Assembly (NCBI RefSeq): GCF_014646115.1 | Contig: NZ_BMMV01000003.1 | Coordinates: forward strand, 340,770 to 404,769 | Source: Streptomyces camponoticapitis | GTDB taxonomy: Bacteria; Actinomycetota; Actinomycetes; Streptomycetales; Streptomycetaceae | Length of the DNA: 64,000 nt | Reading direction: 5' to 3' | Shown here: positions 32,557-40,844 of the stretch, piece by piece | How the letters are laid out: the number at the start of each line of letters is the position of its first letter | Position numbering within the stretch: the first letter of the stretch is position 1 | Notes under the pieces: generated by a model | What the model saw: the letters and a program-made list of their open reading frames with translations, nothing else | The model's database searches: none | Told to the model about the DNA's origin: nothing | Program-made: the position numbers and the translations under genes

Positions 32557-33753
32557 GTGAAACTTCGAAGAACCGTCGCCTCCCTGTTCGATGCGGTGTT
32601 CTCGGTCGTCGTGCTCGTGACGCCCGCCGGGGCGCGACCGGTGGAGCCGAGTCAGACCGGCGTCTCGACCACCTACCAGATCAACGCACGGCACGACGGC
32701 AGTCTCCTCGACTCCGCCGTGGGCGCGCCGCCCCTCAGTCAGAAGTGGTCACGCGACCTGGGCGGGAACGTCTCCTACCCGATCGTCGCCGGCGGGCGCG
32801 TCTTCGCCACCGCGGCCTCGCCGAACGGGTACGGCACCGTCCTCCACGCCATCGACGCGGCCACCGGCGACAATGCCTGGGAGCCCGTTGACCTCGGTGG
32901 CACCTACCGGTGGTCCGCGCTCGCCTATGGGGGCGGCCGGCTCTACGCGCAGAACTACGACGGCGTGCTCACGGCGTTCAACCCGGCCACAGGGGCGGAG
33001 ATCTGGACCGTCAAGCTGCCCGACCAGTACGCCTTCACCTCGCCGCCCACTTTCGCCGGCGGTGTGGTGTACACGGGCGGCGCCGGCTCGGGCGGCACGC
33101 TGTACGCGGTGAACGCCGCCAGCGGCGCGGTGCTCTGGACCCGGCCCGTCGCGAACGGGGACAACAGCTCGCCCGCCGTCACTGCCGACGGGGTCTACGT
33201 GTCGTACGCCTGCGAGCAGACCTACGCCTTCGACCCCAAGTCGGGCGAACCGATCTGGCACCACGAGACGGGCTGTGGCGGCGGCGGTGGCCGTACCCCT
33301 GTTCTCGCGGACGGCGGTGTCTGGGTACGCGACGATGCCGGGATGACTCCCGCGGTCCTCAATGTCGCCGACGGGAAGGTCCGCGGCACTTACGAGGCGA
33401 CCGACGGGGCGCCCGCACCGGCCTTCGACGGCCGGCAGGGCTACTTCGTCGATGAGGGTGTCCTTCAGGAGCGACACAGCCGCACGCTGGACACACGCTG
33501 GAAGTTCGAGGGCGACGGCCAGATCAGTACGGCGCCGATCGTCGTCAACGGCTACGTCTACGTCGGCTCCCTGACCGGTCGGCTGTGGGCGCTCAACGGC
33601 GCCACCGGTCAGTCGGTGTGGTCCACCGACGTCGGCGCGCCGATCAACAAGCCCGACGAGCACAACGTGTCCGAGCCACTGACCGGCCTCGGCGCCGGCG
33701 GCGGGCTCGTGGTGGTTCCGGCCACCAACTCGCTGGTCGCGTACGGGAAGTGA
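32557..33753 (+). CDS. Secreted PQQ-like beta-propeller repeat protein
   Basis: 398 aa from a GTG at 32557 with AGGGAT upstream. The signal peptide spans ~1-27 (FSVVVLVTPAGA). The rest is a run of PQQ-type blades, each with a W/Y strand and 'DAATGDNAW', 'NPATGAEIWTV', 'NAASGAVLWTRP', 'DPKSGEPIWHHE' or 'NGATGQSVWST'. The blades form a seven- or eight-bladed propeller like BamB or quinoprotein folds. No PQQ-ligating or dehydrogenase motif is evident, so it is probably a binding or scaffold protein outside the cell. Confidence 0.88.
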   Translation: MKLRRTVASLFDAVFSVVVLVTPAGARPVEPSQTGVSTTYQINARHDGSLLDSAVGAPPLSQKWSRDLGGNVSYPIVAGGRVFATAASPNGYGTVLHAIDAATGDNAWEPVDLGGTYRWSALAYGGGRLYAQNYDGVLTAFNPATGAEIWTVKLPDQYAFTSPPTFAGGVVYTGGAGSGGTLYAVNAASGAVLWTRPVANGDNSSPAVTADGVYVSYACEQTYAFDPKSGEPIWHHETGCGGGGGRTPVLADGGVWVRDDAGMTPAVLNVADGKVRGTYEATDGAPAPAFDGRQGYFVDEGVLQERHSRTLDTRWKFEGDGQISTAPIVVNGYVYVGSLTGRLWALNGATGQSVWSTDVGAPINKPDEHNVSEPLTGLGAGGGLVVVPATNSLVAYGK

Positions 33754-33977
33754 GCCGCGGGGATGGTGGTCGGTCCCGACGACCACCCCTTGGCCGCCCG
33801 GCGACCGTTGACCATGGGCCTGAGCGCCGACGGACGATTCCTGGCCGCCACGGGCGAGGTGATCCTGCCGTACCGGCTTACTGGGGTGTCCGGCGCCCTC
33901 CCTATCATGCTGAGGGCTTGCGGCTCATCTTCTCCAGAGGACGTCGGCCGGACAGGTCACCTCATGAGTAGAGTCGG

Positions 33978-35180
33978 ATGAAATCAGGTCGGATGTCGAT
34001 GCGGTCGGCTGAGGGCGGTCAGGTCTCAGTTACGAGGGGATTCGTCGCGCGGGCTTCTGGCGCGATGAACCGCGAAATGCCGCGCGTCGTCGCGGTGTTC
34101 TGCGCGGTGCGCCTCTTCTGCCTTCTGGTGCTGGGGATCTGGTCGCGAGCCGCCGGGGCGAGCACGCATGAATTGCTCTCCCAGCGGTGGGACTCCCTCT
34201 GGTACGAACGCGTAGCCCGGCATGGATACGACTTCTCGCTGGTCGCGCCCGATGGGCGGCATCTGTCGAGTACGGCGTTCTTTCCCATGCTGCCGTGGCT
34301 TGAGAAAGGAGTTTCGGCGGCTTCCGGTACGGACCTCGCGGATGCGGGGCTGGTGATCAGTGCCGTCGCGTCCGTCTTCGCGGCCTGTGGGATCTATCTG
34401 ATCGCGGAACATCTCTACAGCAAGCCCGTTGCCCTGATTTCGGTCTGTCTTTGGGCCGCTCTTCCGGTCAGCATCGTGCAGTCCATGGCCTACAGCGAGT
34501 CGCTGTTCGTGGCCTTGGCCGCGTGGGCGCTGTACTCGGTCATGCGGGGCAGGTGGTTGTCCGCGGGGTTCCTTGCCTGCGCCGCTGGGCTGACGCGGCC
34601 GGTGGGGCTCGCGGTGGCCGCGGCCGTTGTTTTCGCCGGGGTGCGGGAGGTTCTGCGCCGGAGGAGGGAACCTGCCGCCGGGGGAGCGGAGTTGTGGCGC
34701 GTCGTGGTGGCTGGGGTCGTGGCGCCCCTGGGAGCCGTTGGGTTTGTTCTCTGGGTGGGTGTTCGGCAAGGCGATGTGTTCGGGTACCTCGATGTCCAGG
34801 CCCAGTGGGGCAACGGATTCGACGGCGGGGTCTCCTTCTCGCGCTTCGTGGCGTCAGGCGTTGGTGTCGAGGGAGTCTGGCCGCTGTTGCTGGTGGCGAT
34901 GATTGTTGCTGTCTTCTCTGTCCATCGAATAATTCTCAGGCAGTCGCGGTCCCACTTGTTGGTCATTTACTCGGCCATTGTGGTCGCGATGGCGATCGGT
35001 GCCTCCGGGTATTTCGGATCGAAGCCGAGACTGCTCATGCCCGCCTTCCCGTTGCTGCTTCCGTTGGCTGCGGCGATGGTCAAGGCCAAACCGCTTCTCG
35101 TCTACGTGATAGTGGGTGGGGAGATACTTGTCGCGGCTCTTTACGGCGCGTTCTGGCTCAACGGGTCGGGGCCGCCCTAA
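33978..35180 (+). CDS. PIG-V-like integral membrane mannosyltransferase
   Basis: About 400 aa with roughly nine membrane helices. Motifs of the PIG-V/GT-C type are seen: QRWDSLWYERVARHGYDF (acidic loop after helix 1), STAFFPMLPWLEKG, AYSESLFVALAAWALY and CAAGLTRPVG. Such actinobacterial enzymes use polyprenyl-phosphomannose to glycosylate lipids or proteins on the outer membrane face. The start is uncertain: ATGs at 33978, 33993 and 33999 lack a clear Shine-Dalgarno sequence, and MNREMPRVV further in is possible. It stands alone between a beta-propeller gene and a reductase. Confidence 0.8.
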   Translation: MKSGRMSMRSAEGGQVSVTRGFVARASGAMNREMPRVVAVFCAVRLFCLLVLGIWSRAAGASTHELLSQRWDSLWYERVARHGYDFSLVAPDGRHLSSTAFFPMLPWLEKGVSAASGTDLADAGLVISAVASVFAACGIYLIAEHLYSKPVALISVCLWAALPVSIVQSMAYSESLFVALAAWALYSVMRGRWLSAGFLACAAGLTRPVGLAVAAAVVFAGVREVLRRRREPAAGGAELWRVVVAGVVAPLGAVGFVLWVGVRQGDVFGYLDVQAQWGNGFDGGVSFSRFVASGVGVEGVWPLLLVAMIVAVFSVHRIILRQSRSHLLVIYSAIVVAMAIGASGYFGSKPRLLMPAFPLLLPLAAAMVKAKPLLVYVIVGGEILVAALYGAFWLNGSGPP

Positions 35181-35297
35181 CTCCGGACGAGGTGCCGCGG
35201 GGTGAACGGTCGTGGCCGCTGTCGAGAAGTCCGGTGTGGCTCCGACGTCTTCTGTGTGGGTGGGGTCGTCCACCCCCAGGAGCTTTGAGGAGCAGCT

Positions 35298-35861
35298 GTG
35301 CGGACACTGACTGTCGATATCTTCGTCTCGGTCGACGGATGGGCCGGCGGGGAGAACTCCCCCGGTTACTTCGGCTACCACGGCCCCGACCTGGAGGAGT
35401 GGATCACCACAGAGGCTGCCGAGCCGCAGCTGGTCGTCTTCGGGCGGCGGACGTACGAGGCGCTGGCGGGGCTGCCCGAGGAGGCGCGGGACGAGTCGTG
35501 GCAGCGGATGAGTGATCTGAACGCGGTGGTGTTCTCCAGGACGCTGGAGACGGTCTCGTGGCCGAACACCCGCGTCTGCCGTGACGACCTCGTCGGCGAG
35601 ATCGGCCGGCTCAAGGCGGAGAGCGACGTACCGCTGCGCACCATGGGAAGTCTCTCCGTCGCCCGGCAGCTTCTCGACGCGGGCCTGGTCGACCGGCTGC
35701 GGCTGATGACGTTCCCCCTGCTCGTGGGGTCATCGGGCCGCGAACCGTTCTTCGCGGGCGTGGCGGCGGCGGAGCTGGAACTGGTCGGCCGGCGGGTCCT
35801 GGACGGCCGGGTGCTGCTGGTCGAGTACCGGCAGACCGGGCGGGACATTCCGCGGGCGTGA
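35298..35861 (+). CDS. Dihydrofolate-reductase-like (RibD C-terminal) protein, second copy
   Basis: 187 aa from a GTG with GAGGAG 5 nt upstream. The fold markers are MRTLTVDIFVSVDGWAGG, LVVFGRRTYEALAG, TMGSLSVARQLLDAGLVDRLRLMTFPLLVG and the final VLLVEYR strand. It differs enough from the copy at 2776-3414 to be a separate subfamily. Probable NAD(P)H-dependent reductase, substrate unknown. Confidence 0.9.
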   Translation: MRTLTVDIFVSVDGWAGGENSPGYFGYHGPDLEEWITTEAAEPQLVVFGRRTYEALAGLPEEARDESWQRMSDLNAVVFSRTLETVSWPNTRVCRDDLVGEIGRLKAESDVPLRTMGSLSVARQLLDAGLVDRLRLMTFPLLVGSSGREPFFAGVAAAELELVGRRVLDGRVLLVEYRQTGRDIPRA

Positions 35862-35963
35862 GCGCGCGGGGGAGCCGTCACCGCTGCCCGCCACGTGCGC
35901 GGAGCCGTCACCGCTGCCCTGCGCGCCGGTCGACCGCCCGGAGCCCGTAGAGTGCGCCGCTCG

Positions 35964-36617
35964 ATGGCGGAAGTGCTCGACTCCAGGGACCAGGGAGACG
36001 TCGCGGTGTGGGAAGACCTCGTTGCTCGGTACGCGTGGGCCGATTCGGAGACGCCGGAGGCGTACACCTTCTCCGTGGTCGCCGGGAAGTCCGAGGACGA
36101 GGTGATCCGGGCGTTCGGCGGCGATCCCGGGGAATCACGGCTCATGACGTTCGCCGAGGCCGCCGACGAACAGGCGGACCATCTCTACGAGGACTACGAG
36201 CTGCTTCGCGTGGTCACCGCCAAGGAGCACGTCGTCGCCATCGAGTGGGGGTATCACGGCAGCCTTCCGGAGATCGGCCGGCGGGCTTCGGCGGGAGACG
36301 GCGAGTTCTTCAGCTTCCACGTGGACGTCAACGCCCGCTATCAGCTCCTGCGCGCGGTCGACGGCCGGGTGGACGGCGCCTTCGACCCCTCCGAGATGGA
36401 GGACGCGGACTGGCTGGACCCCCGGCCGGAGGTCCCCGCGTGGGCGGAGGACGTCGCCTTTCACATGGGCCGCCTCTGCGCGGAGTCCCTCGCGCTCATG
36501 GAACGTACGACGGGCCTCGCCTTCGATCCGGCCTGGATCGGGACTCCGCTCCGCACGGTGCGCCTCGCCGCCCCCGGGGAGCTGTTCGGCGGCCCCGACA
36601 GCACGTGGCTCCAATGA
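35964..36617 (+). CDS. DUF6461-like hypothetical protein
   Basis: 217 aa from ATG 35964. An acidic, soluble mixed alpha/beta protein: YTFSVVAGKSEDEVIRAFGG, VTAKEHVVAIEWGYHGSLPEIGRRAS, DGEFFSFHVDVNARYQLLRAVDG, GRVDGAFDP. These features match actinobacterial DUF6461 proteins, which often sit next to other small regulators or immunity-like proteins. No catalytic motif is visible and no start signal is strong; the 23 preceding codons are Arg-rich and unlikely. Confidence 0.7.
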   Translation: MAEVLDSRDQGDVAVWEDLVARYAWADSETPEAYTFSVVAGKSEDEVIRAFGGDPGESRLMTFAEAADEQADHLYEDYELLRVVTAKEHVVAIEWGYHGSLPEIGRRASAGDGEFFSFHVDVNARYQLLRAVDGRVDGAFDPSEMEDADWLDPRPEVPAWAEDVAFHMGRLCAESLALMERTTGLAFDPAWIGTPLRTVRLAAPGELFGGPDSTWLQ

Positions 36618-36656
36618 CCGCGTAGGGCGGTTTCGTCGACAGTGGGCAGTACGCGG

Positions 36657-36836
36657 TCAGTAGTTGGACAACGCGACGGCGATGCCGCCCGGTACCACAA
36701 GAAGCCCCGGCGCCGGCACCGCGACGGCGAGCAGCACCGCGAGGATCTTCATTGCCGTCCAGCCGGAACGAGTCGCACGTTCCGCGCGGGCCGGCGCCTC
36801 GTGGTACGTGTCGTCGTCCCGGTCGCGCTCCGTCAT
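36657..36836 (-). CDS. Small single-pass membrane protein
   Basis: 59 aa; AGGGAAG lies 6 nt before the ATG at 36836. Residues 1-27 are highly charged (MTERDRDDDTYHEAPARAER). Residues 28-56 form one hydrophobic helix (AMKILAVLLAVAVPAPGLLVV). It is encoded between DUF6461 and the divergent cysteine hydrolase. Unknown function. Confidence 0.65.
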   Translation of the reverse strand: MTERDRDDDTYHEAPARAERATRSGWTAMKILAVLLAVAVPAPGLLVVPGGIAVALSNY

Positions 36837-36902
36837 GGCATCTTCCCTGTTGGGGAACTTAACCGTTTGTGAGGACCGGCCGCGGGCGGCGATCATCGCT
36901 GG

Positions 36903-37496
36903 ATGAGTGACGACGCGGGAGTGCGGGCACTGGTTGTGGTCGATGTGCAGAGTGCCTTCTTCACCGGGGAGGGGGCCGTCCCCGCGGCCCGGCCCGTGCG
37001 GGAAGCGATCGAGGGGTTGCTGCGGCGGGCGCGGGAGCGTGGGGTGCTCGTCGTGCATCTGCAGAACGACGGGCCCGCCGGGGCCGACGACGAAGTCGGC
37101 ACCCCGGGCTGGGAGCTCGCTCTGCCCGTGGTCGAGGGGGAGCGCGAGGTGGTCGTGCGGAAGAGGCGGGACGACGGGTTCGAAGGGACGCCGCTCGGCG
37201 GGCTGCTGGTGGCGGCCGGGGCGAGGGGGATCGTCGTGTGCGGGGTGATGTCCGAGATGTGCGTATCGGCCACCGCGCGGACCGCGCTGGCGCGGGGGTA
37301 CCGGGTCGTCCTGCCGCACGACGCCCACGCTACGTACGACGCCCCCGCCGCCGAGGGCATCAGCGACGTCGTCCCGGCGGCGACGGTGTCACGGGTCGCC
37401 GAGTGGGCGCTCGGGGACGAGGTGGAGGTCGTCGCGCGGGCGGCCGATGTCTCCTTCGAGCCGGTCGTCGAGGCCGCGCACGGCGCGGCCGGCTGA
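36903..37496 (+). CDS. Isochorismatase-family cysteine hydrolase
   Basis: 197 aa. The catalytic triad can be read as D14 (VVVDVQSAFF), K87 (VVVRKRRDDGF) and C120 (VCGVMSEMCVSAT), with the cis-peptide typical of the family just before the Cys. Related enzymes include nicotinamidases and isochorismatases; the sequence lacks clear metal ligands of PncA type, so specificity is unknown. It is divergent from the small membrane protein and 39 bp upstream of the DUF2797 gene on the same strand. Confidence 0.9.
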   Translation: MSDDAGVRALVVVDVQSAFFTGEGAVPAARPVREAIEGLLRRARERGVLVVHLQNDGPAGADDEVGTPGWELALPVVEGEREVVVRKRRDDGFEGTPLGGLLVAAGARGIVVCGVMSEMCVSATARTALARGYRVVLPHDAHATYDAPAAEGISDVVPAATVSRVAEWALGDEVEVVARAADVSFEPVVEAAHGAAG

Positions 37497-37534
37497 CACC
37501 CTGGGTCGGCCGACACCCAGAGCGAGGAGTGCGT

Positions 37535-38440
37535 ATGGCCTGGCGGTGCCAGGGGCTGCGGTGGAGTCCCGGCGGAGGTGAGCTCGTGTGGCGGGACGGT
37601 GCGCGGGAGCGGCGCAGTGCGCTCGTGTACGGGCGGGAGCTCGGGTTCCGGGTCGTCGGAGAGCGGCGCTGTGCCGGGGTACGGGGGATGGAGTGCCCGC
37701 TCGGGGCCGTCGTGGGCGGGCGGAGTACCGGGGGGCAGTGCGCCGACTGCGCGCGGCTCGACCGGTCGCGGTCCGTGGCCGCCGACACCGTCGCCGACGA
37801 CCCCCAGCCGTACACCGTCTACCTGGCGTGGTTCGGGCCCGGCATGGTCAAGGTCGGGATCACCGCCGAGGCGCGCGGGGCCGCCCGGCTGCTCGAACAG
37901 GGCGCCGTCGTGTTCACCCGGCTCGGGCGCGGGCCGCTGATGGCCGCGCGGCGGACCGAGGAGCTGCTGCGGACGGCGCTGGGGGTGCCGGACCGCGTTC
38001 CGTACGCCGCGAAGCGCGCCGTACGCGCCGCCCTGCCCACCGTCCCCGCCGAACGCGCCCAGGAGGTGAGGGAGTTGTACGAGCGGGCTGTCGCCCTCAC
38101 CGGGTGGCCCGAGTCGTTGGAGCGCGCCGCTCTCGAACCCGTCGACCATGTCGGTGTCTTCGGCCTGGCAGGGACCCCGCCCGTCACCGGTGTGATCGGC
38201 GAACTGGTCGACGGCGGGCGTGTCGCCGGGCGGCTCGTGGCCGCCGCCGGGCCCGATCTGCATCTGGAGTGCGGGGAGGGCGCGCTGCTCGTCCTCGACA
38301 CCCGGCTCCTGCGGGGCTGGGAGCTCACCGGAGCCGCCACCGGAGCCGCCACCGGAGCCGGCGACGGCGGCGTCTCCGTGACCGTGCCCGTACGCGACGT
38401 GGCCGGCGCCGACCCCGTCGTACAGGACGGGCTCTTCTGA
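37535..38440 (+). CDS. DUF2797 domain protein
   Basis: 301 aa from ATG 37535 with GAGGAG 6 nt upstream. An N-terminal Cys-containing region (ERRCAGVRGMECPLG, GGQCADCARLDRSRSV) suggests a zinc-binding treble. YTVYLAWFGPGMVKVGITAE resembles a GIY-YIG-like core, and FTRLGRGPLMAARRTEELL follows. DUF2797 is conserved but uncharacterised in actinobacteria. The tail has a short (TGAA)3 duplication near residue 280. It may be cotranscribed with the hydrolase upstream. Confidence 0.85.
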   Translation: MAWRCQGLRWSPGGGELVWRDGARERRSALVYGRELGFRVVGERRCAGVRGMECPLGAVVGGRSTGGQCADCARLDRSRSVAADTVADDPQPYTVYLAWFGPGMVKVGITAEARGAARLLEQGAVVFTRLGRGPLMAARRTEELLRTALGVPDRVPYAAKRAVRAALPTVPAERAQEVRELYERAVALTGWPESLERAALEPVDHVGVFGLAGTPPVTGVIGELVDGGRVAGRLVAAAGPDLHLECGEGALLVLDTRLLRGWELTGAATGAATGAGDGGVSVTVPVRDVAGADPVVQDGLF

Positions 38441-38509
38441 CCGCTCCACCCACCGCGGCGACAACGACGGCTGCTGGACAGCACGCCCTCCGGGTCGGAG
38501 GCTGGAGGG

Positions 38510-39421
38510 ATGGATGATCAAGCAGCCGCGGAGATCGAGGCCGTGCGGGAGTTCCGGGAACGGCTCTCGCTGCCCGGACTCGTCGACATACACACGCACT
38601 TCATGCCGGACCGAGTCCTGCGGAAGGTATGGGCGTACTTCGACAGCGTCGGCCCCCTCACCGGTATGGAGTGGCCCATCACCTACCGGCACGAGGAGGA
38701 CCAACGCGTCGCGCTCCTGCGCGCGTTCGGCGTCCGCGCCTACACCTCGATGCTCTACCCCCACAAGCCCGGCATGGCCGACTGGCTCAACGGCTGGGCC
38801 GCCGGATTCGCCGCGCGGATGCCCGACTGCCTCCAGACCGCGACCCTCTTCCCGGAGGAGGGAGTGGAGACGTACGTGCGCGAGGCCGTCGAGTCCGGCG
38901 CGCGGGTCTTCAAGTCCCATCTGCAGGTGGGGGATTACGACCCCAACGACGAACGCCTCGACCGGGTCTGGGGGTTGCTCGCCGACGCCGCCGTGCCGGT
39001 CGTCATGCACTGCGGATCGGGCCCGCAGCCCGGCAAGTACACCGGACCCGAGCCGGTCGGGCGGCTGCTCGCGCGCCATCCCCGACTGAGGCTCGTCTTC
39101 GCGCACATGGGGATGCCGGAGTACACGGACTTCCTGGACCTGGCGGACCGCTACCACGGAGTCCTGCTCGACACGACGATGGCGTTCACCGACTTCAGCG
39201 AGGCCTTCGCGCCCTTCCCGGCCGGGGCCGACGCGAAGGCGCGGCTGGCGGATCTGGGTGACCGGATCCTGCTCGGTACGGACTTCCCGAACATCCCGTA
39301 TCCGTATCTCCACCAGCTGGAGGTCCTCGAAGGGCTCGGGCTGGGCGACGCCTGGACACGCGCGGTCTGTTACGGGAACGGCGTCCGCCTCTTCGGACTC
39401 GATCTGAAAGACATGGCCTGA
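38510..39421 (+). CDS. Amidohydrolase-superfamily metal-dependent hydrolase
   Basis: 303 aa. A TIM-barrel amidohydrolase (Amidohydro_2 type): H28 and H30 in VDIHTHFMPD, VFKSHLQVGDYDPND, VVMHCGSG, LVFAHMGMPEY and the final-strand Asp in ILLGTDFPNIPYPY. These supply the usual four His/one Asp metal set. Related enzymes are decarboxylases or lactonases acting on aromatic or sugar-derived acids; substrate not predictable. Cytoplasmic. ATG 38510 follows GGAGGG by 3 nt, slightly tight. Confidence 0.88.
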   Translation: MDDQAAAEIEAVREFRERLSLPGLVDIHTHFMPDRVLRKVWAYFDSVGPLTGMEWPITYRHEEDQRVALLRAFGVRAYTSMLYPHKPGMADWLNGWAAGFAARMPDCLQTATLFPEEGVETYVREAVESGARVFKSHLQVGDYDPNDERLDRVWGLLADAAVPVVMHCGSGPQPGKYTGPEPVGRLLARHPRLRLVFAHMGMPEYTDFLDLADRYHGVLLDTTMAFTDFSEAFAPFPAGADAKARLADLGDRILLGTDFPNIPYPYLHQLEVLEGLGLGDAWTRAVCYGNGVRLFGLDLKDMA

Positions 39422-39498
39422 GGAGAGCGATTCCCCTACTCTGAAAGGCTGTTCACTGCCGTGGGCAGCCCGGCACAACACCAGAAGGAGGTGACGCC

Positions 39499-39516
39499 GT
39501 GAAGCGGACGACCTAG
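39499..39516 (+). promoter_or_regulatory. Five-codon leader ORF (MKRTT) with a near-perfect ribosome-binding site
   Basis: GAAGGAGGTGACGCC precedes a GTG, then AAG CGG ACG ACC TAG. The Shine-Dalgarno sequence is stronger than that of the downstream gene, so translation of this mini-ORF is likely. It lies 54 nt before the 101-aa gene and is followed at once by a hairpin. Confidence 0.6.
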
Positions 39517-39549
39517 CCGCCCGCCCGGAGACTCCGGGAGCACGGGCGG
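39517..39549 (+). promoter_or_regulatory. Hairpin between leader ORF and the downstream gene
   Basis: Outer stem CCGCCCG/CGGGCGG (39517-39523, 39543-39549) encloses inner stem CCCGG/CCGGG with loop AGACT. It begins one base after the leader stop. It could act as an attenuator or a ribosome-controlled switch. Confidence 0.55.
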
Positions 39550-39569
39550 CGGGTTCCGGAAGGAACGAG

Positions 39570-39875
39570 ATGTCCCGCACGGACAAGACCAAACCGCCGT
39601 GGGTCCGCCACGCGGAGCACCACCCCCTGCCCGTTCACGACCATCGTCACGGCCCCTGCGATCTGCCGCCGCGCCCGACGCGCGAGGACACGGACACCCG
39701 CTGCCGGTGGGTCCGGACGCTCATGACGCTGATCAGCCGCCCCTGCTGTGCCGGATGCAAAGTGCGTTCCCACATCAAGGAACGGCAGGAGTGGGCCAGG
39801 AGCGCCAATCGCAAGGAGCGCTACGCGGGCCGGCGTGAGGCCCGCCGCGCTGTCACCGGCGACGACCGCGACTGA
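39570..39875 (+). CDS. Small conserved Streptomyces protein, Cys/His-rich
   Basis: 101 aa; GGAAGGA lies 5 nt before ATG 39570. Basic and rich in His, Cys and Arg: HHPLPVHDHRHGPCDLPP, TRCRWVRTLMTLISRPCCAGCK, then a charged C-terminal helix (RKERYAGRREARRAV). The Cys/His spacing may bind a metal, but no named family is recognised. It has an unusual leader (mini-ORF plus hairpin), suggesting translational or attenuation control. Confidence 0.75.
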   Translation: MSRTDKTKPPWVRHAEHHPLPVHDHRHGPCDLPPRPTREDTDTRCRWVRTLMTLISRPCCAGCKVRSHIKERQEWARSANRKERYAGRREARRAVTGDDRD

Positions 39876-39984
39876 CGCGCCGCACCTCCTACCCACGTCC
39901 CACGTCCCACGTCCGCCCGCGTTCTCAGGGAATTCACAGGAAGCGGCAAGGACGTTCTCAGGCGGATTCCCCACTGTGGGCTCC

Positions 39985-40722
39985 ATGACCGTCACCTCGC
40001 CCAGGGGGCGCACCGAGATGATCAAGCCGGACGGCAGCCCCGTCCGGGTCCTCGTCGTGGACGACGAAGCCTCGCTCGCCGAGCTCATGTCCATGACCCT
40101 CCGTTACGAGGGGTGGGACGTCCGAAGCGCCGGTGACGGCGCGGGCGCCCTGCGTTCGGCGCGGGAGTTCCGGCCCGACGCGGTGGTGCTGGACGTGAAG
40201 CTGCCCGACATGGACGGCATCGCCGTCCTCGGGCGGCTGCGCGCCGAGCTGCCGCAGGTGCCCGTCCTCTTCCTCATGGCCGGGGACGCGGTGGAGGACC
40301 GGATCGCCGGGCTCACCGCGGGCGGTGACGACTACGTCACCAAGCCCTTCGGTCTGGAAGAGGTCGTGGCACGGCTGCGCGGGCTGATACGACGCTCCGG
40401 CACCGCCGCCGTACGCAGCGAATCGGCCCTGGCCGTCGGCGACTTGACGCTCGACGAGGACAGTCACGAGGTCAGCAGGGGCGGGGAGTCCATCCATCTC
40501 ACCGCGACCGAGTTCGAGCTGCTGCGCTTCCTGATGCGCAACCCGCGGCGGGTGCTGAGCAAGGCGCAGATCCTCGACCGCGTCTGGTCGTACGACTTCG
40601 GCGGCCAGGCGAACGTCGTGGAGCTCTACATCTCCTATCTGCGCCGGAAGATCGACGCGGGCCGGTCGCCCATGATCCACACCCGGCGCGGGGCGGGATA
40701 TCTGATCAAGCCGGGGGAGTGA
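39985..40722 (+). CDS. Atypical OmpR-family response regulator, no adjacent kinase
   Basis: 245 aa. Receiver domain at ~20-135: acidic pair D26-D27, phospho-acceptor D70 (AVVLDVKLP), K120 (YVTKPF). The switch Thr/Ser is replaced by Met (VLFLMAGDAVED, M98). Winged-helix DNA-binding domain at ~150-243 (ATEFELLRFLMRNPRRVLSKAQILDRVW, VELYISYLRRKID, IHTRRGAGYLIKPG). No histidine kinase follows; an MFS gene does. ATG 39985 is the first of several; MIKPDGSPVRVLVVDDE at 40018 is another candidate start. Cytoplasmic transcription factor. Confidence 0.9.
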   Translation: MTVTSPRGRTEMIKPDGSPVRVLVVDDEASLAELMSMTLRYEGWDVRSAGDGAGALRSAREFRPDAVVLDVKLPDMDGIAVLGRLRAELPQVPVLFLMAGDAVEDRIAGLTAGGDDYVTKPFGLEEVVARLRGLIRRSGTAAVRSESALAVGDLTLDEDSHEVSRGGESIHLTATEFELLRFLMRNPRRVLSKAQILDRVWSYDFGGQANVVELYISYLRRKIDAGRSPMIHTRRGAGYLIKPGE

Positions 40723-40796
40723 ACGGGGTGGCGGCGATGGGGGCGGTCCGGAAGGTACCCCCGAAAAGTAGCTATACGTCGTAAGAGAGATTCTTG

Positions 40797-40832
40797 TACG
40801 GTGTACGGGGCCAGTCGGTCCCGTACACCGTA
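40797..40832 (+). promoter_or_regulatory. Perfect 13-bp palindromic operator before the MFS gene
   Basis: TACGGTGTACGGG and its complement CCCGTACACCGTA are separated by 10 bp and end 12 bp before the MFS start. It is a good candidate operator for the TetR regulator encoded downstream. Confidence 0.7.
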
Positions 40833-40844
40833 AAGGAGTTCCGC

